From Campylobacter jejuni subsp. jejuni 414 (GTDB taxonomy: Bacteria > Campylobacterota > Campylobacteria > Campylobacterales > Campylobacteraceae): DNA of 64,000 nucleotides. Under the pieces are notes generated by a model that had not been told where the DNA came from, did not search any database, and saw only the letters and a list, made by a program, of their open reading frames with translations. Positions within the stretch are counted from its first letter, which is position 1, and every line of letters begins with the position of its first letter. The DNA is taken from assembly GCA_000163995.1 (NCBI GenBank), contig CM000855.1:1489010-1553009 (forward strand), read 5' to 3'. The translations under genes were made by a program, and so were the position numbers. Positions 57,790 through 64,000 of this stretch are shown here, piece after piece.

Positions 57790-57969
57790 ATGAAAAAATA
57801 CTTCAGTCTTTTTATTTTTTTACTTTTGTTAAATCCTAATCAAGCAAGCGAAATAACACTGAAACTAAAGCTATATGAAAAAACCATGGCTGATATGATT
57901 AGAAAAATAAGAAATGTAAGTAGAAAGGTTAAAATTTACTATCTTGCAACAAATAATATAAAATTTTAA
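57790..57969 (+). CDS. Small putative secreted peptide of unknown function
   Basis: A 59-codon frame with a convincing signal peptide: MKKYFSLFIFLLLLNPNQASE, predicted cleavage after NQAS or QAS. The remaining 38 residues are basic (KLKLYEKTMADMIRKIRNVSRKVKIYY). Ribosome site AAGGATA lies 8 to 12 nt upstream of the ATG. Between tRNA-Ser and ribD, 16 nt before the ribD start. It could be a complete small protein or the 5' remnant of a longer exported protein; nothing in the sequence after its stop clearly continues it. Confidence 0.5.
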   Translation: MKKYFSLFIFLLLLNPNQASEITLKLKLYEKTMADMIRKIRNVSRKVKIYYLATNNIKF

Positions 57970-57985
57970 AATATAAGGGAAACAA

Positions 57986-58966
57986 ATGAAAGAATTTTAT
58001 ATGAATTTAGCCTTAAATGAGGCTTGGAAATATCAATTTTTAACCTATCCAAACCCTGCTGTAGGCTGTGTAATCTTAGATAAAAATGGAAAAATTTTAG
58101 CTATAAAAGCTCATGAAAAAGCTGGATTTGCTCATGCTGAATTAAACACTATAGCTCATGCTTTTAAAAATTTAAATCCTGAAATTTCATTACCTAAAGA
58201 AGCAAATGCGATGCATAAATTTATTTGCAAAAACCATAGAGGTATTTTTAAAGATAGCATAGCCTTTGTTACGCTTGAACCTTGTTCTCATCAAGGTAAA
58301 ACACCTCCTTGTGCAAAACTTTTTAGCGATCTAGGTTTTAAAAAAGTTTTTATCAGTGTTAAAGATGAAAATAAAGTTGCAAGTGGTGGAGCTGATTTTT
58401 TAAAAAAACAAGGCATAGAAGTTGAATTTGGCATACTTGAAGAAGAAGGAAAAAAACTTTTAAAACCTTTTTTAAAATGGCAAAAAGAACAATTTAAACT
58501 TTTTAAATTAGCTCTTTCTATGAATGGCTCACCTTTTGGAAAAATTGTAAGCAATGAACTAAGTCGTACTTATGCACACAAAATTAGAGCGGTGATTGAC
58601 TTGCTTGTAGTAGGTGGAGAAACCATAAGAAAAGATCGCCCTATACTAGATGCTAGACTTTGCAAAGCAAAAGTACCTGATCTTTGTATTTTAAGCCGTC
58701 AAAATTTAGAAAATTTTGATAAAAATATCCCTTTGTTTAAAGTCCCAAATCGCCAAATTTACACTCAAATTCCAAGTGAAACTAAATTTTTAATGTATGA
58801 GGGTGGAGAAAATTTTCTCAAAATTTTTAAAGATGAAATGGATATGTTTTTGATTTTCCAAAGTTCAAGTTTAAATGATAAAAAAAATGTTACAATACCT
58901 TTAAATTTCAAGCCACTTTATAGGAATTTTTTAGGGAGTGATACTTATGGCATTTACGAACTTTAG
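57986..58966 (+). CDS. ribD: Riboflavin biosynthesis protein RibD (deaminase/reductase)
   Basis: A 326-residue protein. The N-terminal deaminase has the zinc motif HAELNTI and PCSHQGKTPPCAKLF, the C-terminal reductase begins around residue 170 (LFKLALSMNGSPFGKIVSNELSRTYAHKIRAVIDLLVVGGETIRKDRP) and is somewhat short and divergent near the end. There is an insertion of about 30 residues between HAE and PCSHQ relative to E. coli RibD. Overlaps the next gene by 20 nt. Confidence 0.92.
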   Translation: MKEFYMNLALNEAWKYQFLTYPNPAVGCVILDKNGKILAIKAHEKAGFAHAELNTIAHAFKNLNPEISLPKEANAMHKFICKNHRGIFKDSIAFVTLEPCSHQGKTPPCAKLFSDLGFKKVFISVKDENKVASGGADFLKKQGIEVEFGILEEEGKKLLKPFLKWQKEQFKLFKLALSMNGSPFGKIVSNELSRTYAHKIRAVIDLLVVGGETIRKDRPILDARLCKAKVPDLCILSRQNLENFDKNIPLFKVPNRQIYTQIPSETKFLMYEGGENFLKIFKDEMDMFLIFQSSSLNDKKNVTIPLNFKPLYRNFLGSDTYGIYEL

Positions 58967-59468
58967 TGGATTTTTTTATGCAAGAAATGATTTAAGATTA
59001 TTTAAAATAGAAAAGAAAAATGAATTAAAATCCTTTTTTTACAAGGATTACACCTTAGCAAGCTACAAAGATGACTTAAATTTAAATAATGAAATCTTTT
59101 TTTATCAAAGTTTAAAAGAATGCTTATTTAAAGAAAATGATGAAATTTTAATTTCAAATTTGGGTAAAAAAATCATACTTTTTAGAAATTTTACTCAAAA
59201 TTGTGATAATTTTAATGAAGCGAAATTAAAACAAATATTGCTTTTATTTTTTTTATTATTAGCGAGTATATTTTTTGCAAGTTTAGCTGCAATTAATGAA
59301 TTTGGAGCTATAGATCTTATGTTTTTAATGATTTGCTTATTACTTTTAGTGATGGGGATAATTAATCTTGGCTTGCTTTTAAAGCAAATCCGTATTCTTA
59401 AAAGCTTTTCTAAAGAAGAAATGAAAGAATTTTTAAGTCAAAGAATGAAAAAATATACCAAAGTGTAA
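58947..59468 (+). CDS. Small membrane protein of unknown function (Cj1623 type)
   Basis: About 173 residues from the ATG at 58947, which follows AGGGAGTGATACTT. Two adjacent hydrophobic segments (LLLFFLLLASIFFASLAAI and LMFLMICLLLLVMGIINLGLLL) near residues 95-150 form a hairpin; the N-terminal 90 residues are soluble and charged. Overlaps ribD by 20 nt. No family recognised. Confidence 0.75.
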   Translation: MAFTNFSGFFYARNDLRLFKIEKKNELKSFFYKDYTLASYKDDLNLNNEIFFYQSLKECLFKENDEILISNLGKKIILFRNFTQNCDNFNEAKLKQILLLFFLLLASIFFASLAAINEFGAIDLMFLMICLLLLVMGIINLGLLLKQIRILKSFSKEEMKEFLSQRMKKYTKV

Positions 59469-59475
59469 AAACACT

Positions 59476-60840
59476 TTAGCATACTGTTTTTAAATTTGTA
59501 GCAAGACCGCCTAAAGAAGTTTCTTTATATTTATAATTCATATCTTTTCCTGTTTCATACATGGTTTCTATAACCTCATCAAGGCTTACCATAGGAGTAG
59601 ATTTACGCGTCATTGTCATTCTAGCAGCACTTATAGCCTTAATAGCTCCAAAGGCATTTCTTTCTATGCAAGGAATTTGCACAAGTCCAGCAACTGGATC
59701 ACAAGTTAAGCCTAGATGATGCTCCATTGCCATTTCAGCAGCATTACACGCTTTAAAAGCATTAGCTCCTAAAACCGTTGCCATAGCTGCAGCTGCCATA
59801 GAGCTAGCACTGCCAATTTCTGCTTGACAACCTGCTTCTGCTCCGCTAATACTTGCATTTTTCTTATAAAAAGAACCTATAAGCATTGCTGTTAATAAAA
59901 ACTCTATAGCCTTTTCATCACTAAAACCTATAGTATGATTTTTAAGATAAAGCATAACAGCAGGGATAACAGCACATGCTCCATTTGTTGGTGCGGTTAC
60001 AACTTTTGCTCCACTAGCATTTTCTTCAGCAATCGCAATAGCGTATAAAGAAATAAAATCGATAATACCCATAGGATCAGCCGTCATTGCTACTCTTTTC
60101 TTAAGCCCTTTGGCTCTGCGCTTTAAATGAAGCTTTCCAGGTAAATAATCTTCATTTGGATGTGTACCATTATAATACACTTCTTGCATCACTTCCCAAA
60201 TTTCAAGACAATAAGCACGAATTTCTTCTTTAGTATGAAATTGCAATTCATAACGATAAGAAAGCTCTGCTAAATCCCAATCTCTTTTATCACAAAGTTC
60301 TAAAGCTTCTTTTGCATTATTAAGCTCTATGTCTAGTTTTTTCTTTTTGTTTTGATTAGAATTTTTACCTTCTTTTTCTAATTCCGCAGCTGTTAAAACA
60401 AAGCCACCGCCTACAGAATAATAAGTTTCTTCATCAACTAATGCACCTTTGCAATCATAAGCTTTAATTTTCATACCATTCTCATGTAAAGGTAAGAAAT
60501 CTTTGGAAAATATCAAATCTTTTTCATAATTAAAACTAAGTTTTTTCTCACCGCAAAAATCAATTTGAGCATTTTCAATAGCATTTTTATTCACTTCATC
60601 TTGTATTGCTGCACTTAAGTTTTTAGCCTCTAAACCATTTAACCCCCAAATTACAGCCTTATCGCTCAAGTGCCCCTTGCCCGTTAACGACAAAGAACCA
60701 TAAAGAGTAACTTCAACCCTATTGATTTCATCAAGCTTTTTAGCAACTTTTTTACAAAATAAATTTCCAGCAAGCATAGGCCCTAAAGTATGAGAAGACG
60801 AAGGACCAACACCTATTTTAAAAATGCTTAAATTGCTCAT
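59476..60840 (-). CDS. sdaA: L-serine dehydratase (single-chain, [4Fe-4S])
   Basis: A 454-residue enzyme turning L-serine into pyruvate and ammonia, a main carbon route in C. jejuni. The N-terminal (beta) domain has GVGPSSSHTLGPM; cluster cysteines are in GAEAGCQAEIG and LTCDPVAGLVQIPCIER. The protein ends in a C-terminal Cys (NLKTVC), the residue that in characterised homologues occupies the labile iron site in the resting enzyme. It follows sdaC in the same operon after 14 nt. Confidence 0.96.
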   Translation of the reverse strand: MSNLSIFKIGVGPSSSHTLGPMLAGNLFCKKVAKKLDEINRVEVTLYGSLSLTGKGHLSDKAVIWGLNGLEAKNLSAAIQDEVNKNAIENAQIDFCGEKKLSFNYEKDLIFSKDFLPLHENGMKIKAYDCKGALVDEETYYSVGGGFVLTAAELEKEGKNSNQNKKKKLDIELNNAKEALELCDKRDWDLAELSYRYELQFHTKEEIRAYCLEIWEVMQEVYYNGTHPNEDYLPGKLHLKRRAKGLKKRVAMTADPMGIIDFISLYAIAIAEENASGAKVVTAPTNGACAVIPAVMLYLKNHTIGFSDEKAIEFLLTAMLIGSFYKKNASISGAEAGCQAEIGSASSMAAAAMATVLGANAFKACNAAEMAMEHHLGLTCDPVAGLVQIPCIERNAFGAIKAISAARMTMTRKSTPMVSLDEVIETMYETGKDMNYKYKETSLGGLATNLKTVC

Positions 60841-60854
60841 TTTTTATCCTTAAT

Positions 60855-62105
60855 TTATAAAAGATTATGAATTGCAGCAGAAATTGCAACTATCCCCATT
60901 ACCAAAATAAAAAGATCTAAAAATTTATTACGAAATTTTGCCAAAATATCAAAACGATAAATACAATAAAGTGGCATTAAGAAAAGTAAAATAGCCAAAA
61001 CAGGACCACCAATAGCTTCAATAATCCCTATAACACTTGGATTTTTATACGCAACAAACCAAGCGATAGCAAAAGTAATAACTGCTGTTAAAGTTTGAGC
61101 TAATTTGCCTTGAATTTTACCATTACTTGCTTTATATAAAATACCATTTAAGCCTTCTTGAGAGCCAAGATAATGACCTAAAAAACTTTTACTAATAGCC
61201 ACAAGTGCAACAATAGGTCCAACATAAGCTAATAAAGAAACTTCGGGAAATTTATTTGCTATAAAAGTAAGAATATTTACATTTTGATCTTTTGCTGATG
61301 TAAAATCTTCTGGTGTGAAAGTTAAGGCGCAAGAAAAAACAAAAAACATTACAACAAAAACCATAAGAACAACTGCTAAAGAAATAATTTTTCTAGCACG
61401 AGGTTCGGCATAATCACCATATTCTTTTTTACAATAACAAGCAAGTGAAGAAATAATAGGAGAGTGATTAAAGCTAAAAACCATCACAGGAATAACAAGC
61501 CATAAAGTAACCCAAAAATTACTTGTTGAGATTATAGAAAGATCGACATTTGTAAATAATGATGAGTTCCATTGCGGAATTAAAAGTAATGAAAAAATAA
61601 ATAAAAATATAATAAAAGGAAAAACAAGAAAGCTCATTGCTTTTGTTACAACATTTTCACCAAGAATAGAAATAAGAATCAAAACTCCAACGATTAAAAA
61701 ACCTATCCACCAACGAGCAGCATAAATAAGATCTGCATTGAAATTAAATTGATTGATTAAAAACTCAAGTAAAGTTGTTGTAAGATTAGCACTATAAACT
61801 AATAAAATAGGCAAAATAGCAAAAAAATACAAAAGTGTAATTAAAAATCCACCACCTTTGCCAAAATAACTTTCCGCAACAAAAGTAATATCATCTTTTG
61901 GATTAGAACTTGAAAGCACAAAGCGACACAAATTTCTATGAGCTAAATAGGTCATAGGAAAAGCTAAAACAAGTATAATCAGCAAAGGTATTAATCCACC
62001 AAGTCCAGCACTAATAGGTAACAAAAGTACGCCAGCCCCAATAGCTGTTCCAAAAAGAGATAAAACCCATCTTGTATCGTGACTAGTCCATTTAGGAGTA
62101 TTCAT
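60855..62105 (-). CDS. sdaC: L-serine transporter SdaC
   Basis: A 416-residue HAAAP-family (serine/threonine:H+) permease with 11 hydrophobic segments. Early helix motif GTAIGAGVLLLPISAGLGG and SFNHSPIISSLACYCK are family-typical. It supplies serine for sdaA. The 250 nt upstream (62106-62355) is very AT-rich, has a possible TAAAAT promoter close to the gene and holds the terminator of the upstream gene. Confidence 0.95.
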   Translation of the reverse strand: MNTPKWTSHDTRWVLSLFGTAIGAGVLLLPISAGLGGLIPLLIILVLAFPMTYLAHRNLCRFVLSSSNPKDDITFVAESYFGKGGGFLITLLYFFAILPILLVYSANLTTTLLEFLINQFNFNADLIYAARWWIGFLIVGVLILISILGENVVTKAMSFLVFPFIIFLFIFSLLLIPQWNSSLFTNVDLSIISTSNFWVTLWLVIPVMVFSFNHSPIISSLACYCKKEYGDYAEPRARKIISLAVVLMVFVVMFFVFSCALTFTPEDFTSAKDQNVNILTFIANKFPEVSLLAYVGPIVALVAISKSFLGHYLGSQEGLNGILYKASNGKIQGKLAQTLTAVITFAIAWFVAYKNPSVIGIIEAIGGPVLAILLFLMPLYCIYRFDILAKFRNKFLDLFILVMGIVAISAAIHNLL

Positions 62106-62300
62106 TATTCTTCCTTAAAAATTTAAGATTGTATCTTTTTATATTTTATCAAAATATTTATAAATAATTATTTTTTAAAAAAATATTTTAAATCTTATGT
62201 AACATTTTGTAAATTTAATTTTATAAAAAACAATCACTTGCATTAATTTAAAGTATTATTTTAAAGGTAAATATATTTTTAATTTTATAATCAAAAAATA

Positions 62301-62328
62301 AAATTTGGAAGACTATGCTTCCAAATTT
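62301..62328 (-). terminator. Terminator of the PepSY-like gene
   Basis: AAATTTGGAAG-ACTATG-CTTCCAAATTT, an 11-bp stem with a 6-nt loop, 28 nt after the gene's stop. On the minus strand the stem runs into TATTTTTTG, a U-rich tail. Confidence 0.8.
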
Positions 62329-62355
62329 TCTAAGGAAGTTAAAATTTTCAAAAAA

Positions 62356-62772
62356 TTAATCTAATTTTTGACCTAGGACATTTCCTTGCATATCTGTATA
62401 AACCTTTATGTTGTTATTAAACTTAAATTTATAACCGTTAATTTCTTTATCTACTTCAAGAATTTGAGCATTTGGCTGAGTTGCGCTCACTTTTTCCATA
62501 ACACTAGGTAAAATAGTATGCGGCAAAGCCTTGTATTTTCCATCAACTTCTTTCCACTCTCCATTGATCATAAAATCAATTTCAGTACCATCGTTTAAAA
62601 TCACATCATAAGAATCTATATCTTTTTTTACTAAACTAATTTGAGCGGTTTTAAAATTTTTAGAAATAAATTCTTTAGCATTATTTGGAAGTTCACTCGC
62701 AGGAACAACCATATCTTTAGCCAAAAGCACCGTAGCACTCAACAAAGCAAGTAAAGTTAATTTTGCTTTCAT
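62356..62772 (-). CDS. Periplasmic PepSY-like protein (Cj1626c type)
   Basis: A 138-residue exported protein with signal peptide (MKAKLTLLALLSATVLLAKD, cleavage near ALAKD). The mature part shows two repeats of a PepSY/DUF2874-type fold: residues 25-80 (AKEFISKNFKTAQISLVKKDIDSYDVILNDGTEIDFMINGEW) and 86-136 (VMEKVSATQPNAQILEVDKEINGYKFKFNNNIKVYTDMQGN). RBS GGAG. Function unknown; single gene. The 223 nt between it and the exbB2 promoter is AT-rich and unassigned. Confidence 0.82.
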   Translation of the reverse strand: MKAKLTLLALLSATVLLAKDMVVPASELPNNAKEFISKNFKTAQISLVKKDIDSYDVILNDGTEIDFMINGEWKEVDGKYKALPHTILPSVMEKVSATQPNAQILEVDKEINGYKFKFNNNIKVYTDMQGNVLGQKLD

Positions 62773-62928
62773 AAATTTCTCCTTTTTTTGTTTTAGTCGG
62801 TGAAAGTTTAACTTAAAATTGTGAAGTGAATGTGAAACCTAAAAAATAATTTTTAAGCTTTTATTTTCAAGGCTTGTGCCTTGACTTTTAAAAGATAAAA
62901 ACTATGAAACAAAAATTTCTTAAATTAT

Positions 62929-62972
62929 GATAATTGATATTAATTATAAATTTATTTTTTATATAGTATAAT
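62929..62972 (+). promoter_or_regulatory. Fur-box-like site and -10 of exbB2-exbD2-tonB2
   Basis: ATGATAATTGATATTAATTATAAA at 62927-62950 is a near-palindromic iron-box-like sequence (GATAAT on the left, ATTAAT/ATTAT on the right). A perfect TATAAT lies at 62967-62972, 36 nt before the GTG start. The box would cover the -35 region. Confidence 0.5.
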
Positions 62973-63007
62973 TTTTTAAATTTATAAGTATATTTTTGGA
63001 GAAAAGT

Positions 63008-63433
63008 GTGGAATTTCTGAAAAATTATATCGACTTAATTATCTTTTTAATTCTTGGAATTATGGCATTTATAGCCTTTTGGTGTGCGATAGAAAGAATA
63101 CTATTTTTTAGAAAAATTAACTTTAAAAATTATGAAAATCAAGAGCAATTTGATGATGCAATTAGTGAAAATTTAACCACTATATATATTATTTATTCTA
63201 ATGCCCCTTATATAGGACTTTTAGGTACTGTAATAGGCATCATGGTTACATTTTATGAAATGGGCTTAACAGGCAATATAGATGTCAAATCCATAGTTGT
63301 AGGACTTTCCTTAGCTCTTAAAGCTACAGCTTTAGGACTTCTGGTTGCTATTCCTGCTTTAATGGCTTACAATGCATTACTTAGAAAAGTTTCTCTCCTA
63401 AGCAATGCTTATAAGGCAAATAAAAATGCTTAA
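63008..63433 (+). CDS. exbB2: ExbB-type proton-channel protein ExbB2
   Basis: About 141 residues from GTG 63008, 6 nt after GGAG; the in-frame TTG at 62996 overlaps that ribosome site and is less likely. Three membrane segments; the MotA/TolQ/ExbB signature APYIGLLGTVIGIMVTFYEMG and GLSLALKATALGLLVAIPALMAYN. It powers TonB with the proton gradient. Overlaps exbD2 by 8 nt. Confidence 0.92.
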   Translation: MEFLKNYIDLIIFLILGIMAFIAFWCAIERILFFRKINFKNYENQEQFDDAISENLTTIYIIYSNAPYIGLLGTVIGIMVTFYEMGLTGNIDVKSIVVGLSLALKATALGLLVAIPALMAYNALLRKVSLLSNAYKANKNA

Positions 63434-63815
63434 ACTACCCAAAAATGAAGGTTTAAATATAGTTCCATTCATAGATATTATGCTTGTTTTACTTGCTATA
63501 GTACTTAGCATTTCAACCTTTATTGCACATGGAAAAATTCAAATTTCGCTTCCTTCAAGTGAAAATGCTACCAATATAAGTGATAATGAAAAAAAACTTC
63601 TTATAATCATAGATGAAAAAAATACTTTTTATTTAAATGACAAATTAGCCAGTTTAAACGAAGTTAAAAATGCTATTTTTTCACTTGATAAAAAAACCAT
63701 AGTAGAACTAAAAAGCGACAAAAATGCTAAATTTGAAAGCTTTGTAAAAATTATAGATTTTTTAAAAGCCAAAGAACATGAAAATTTTCAGATTCTTACT
63801 GAGAAAAACAAATGA
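63426..63815 (+). CDS. exbD2: ExbD-type protein ExbD2
   Basis: About 129 residues from ATG 63426. The single membrane helix carries the essential Asp in NIVPFIDIMLVLLAIVL; a periplasmic domain follows. Its stop overlaps the tonB2 start as ATGA. Confidence 0.92.
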   Translation: MLKLPKNEGLNIVPFIDIMLVLLAIVLSISTFIAHGKIQISLPSSENATNISDNEKKLLIIIDEKNTFYLNDKLASLNEVKNAIFSLDKKTIVELKSDKNAKFESFVKIIDFLKAKEHENFQILTEKNK

Positions 63816-64000
63816 AAACTTTATTTTTAAATCATAAATATCAAGCTTCTTATATAACTTTTATAATCTTTATACCTTTACTTTTTGTCATTTTTTATTC
63901 AAATGAATTTTTTAAAATGGAAATCAAAAATGAAGATTCCTTTTCTTTAGCAATAAAACAATTTACACAAACCAATCTAATAAAAGAGACTAAATCAGCA
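63812..64000 (+). CDS. tonB2: TonB2 energy transducer (5' part only)
   Basis: The first 63 codons, running off the window. A short cytoplasmic start, one membrane helix (YITFIIFIPLLFVIFYS) and a Lys/Glu-rich periplasmic beginning fit TonB. Identification rests on its place after exbB2-exbD2. Confidence 0.82.
   Translation, partial: MKTLFLNHKYQASYITFIIFIPLLFVIFYSNEFFKMEIKNEDSFSLAIKQFTQTNLIKETKSA

Noticed and set aside
57358-57985. tRNA cluster as an integration site for a mobile element
   Set aside because: No integrase gene and no repeat of a tRNA 3' end is visible; flanking genes follow the usual species order.
1-64000. CRISPR array, insertion sequence, prophage or rRNA operon
   Set aside because: No regularly spaced repeats, transposase, phage structural genes or rRNA sequence were seen on reading the window.

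Overview
The window is chromosomal DNA of a Campylobacter, almost certainly C. jejuni. It is very AT-rich, and the gene order from pflA through the nuo operon, nik-type ABC transporter, cgb globin, ribosomal protein/rpoA cluster, his operon, chu haem locus, tRNA cluster and sdaAC to exbB2-exbD2-tonB2 follows what I recall of the Cj1565c-Cj1630 part of the reference strain. Locus names are given from memory of that strain and were not looked up.

Layout. 1-2302: flagellar protein gene pflA (3' end outside the window). 2324-15698: a 14-gene complex I operon (minus strand, nuoA to nuoN) in which the usual NADH-binding subunits NuoE and NuoF are replaced by two unrelated small proteins. 15810-20443: a five-gene nickel-type ABC transporter (NikZYXWV type) whose second permease gene is out of frame at a heptanucleotide repeat. 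20552-27781: a lactate dehydrogenase-type flavin/Fe-S protein, the single-domain globin cgb with a good NssR-like box, a peptide-exporter-type ABC protein, a frameshifted MFS gene and a frameshifted metallo-beta-lactamase-fold gene. 27861-31172: infA, rpmJ, rpsM, rpsK, rpsD, rpoA, rplQ. 31345-40120: the histidine operon, which also holds three non-histidine genes: a HinfI-like restriction-modification pair between hisB and hisH, and a HARE-HTH plus PD-(D/E)XK-like protein between hisA and hisF. 40145-47628: dapD, mrp, ispDF, an HP1021-type orphan regulator, an ATP sulfurylase-like gene, pgpA, rpsT and prfA. 47644-54109: the haem uptake locus chuZ/chuABCD and a radical SAM gene. 54276-55454: a heavily decayed kgtP pseudogene. 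55440-62772: mutY, a membrane-anchored unknown, four tRNAs (Gly, Leu, Cys, Ser), a small secreted peptide ORF, ribD, a small membrane protein, sdaA, sdaC and a periplasmic PepSY-like protein. 63008-64000: exbB2, exbD2 and the start of tonB2, with a Fur-like site.

The functional themes are respiration (complex I, lactate dehydrogenase, serine catabolism), metal and haem acquisition (nik, chu, exbB2/exbD2/tonB2) and core translation genes. The most unusual feature is the histidine operon used as a carrier for DNA-defence genes. The R-M pair sits seamlessly at ATGA stop/start overlaps and is flanked by an imperfect 14-bp direct repeat, so it should be transcribed and translated with the his genes without a promoter of its own. 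A second theme is decay of transport genes: nikX, the Cj1588c-type MFS gene and kgtP all carry frame lesions. This could be real strain-specific loss, phase variation (nikX) or, for the single homopolymer lesions, assembly error.
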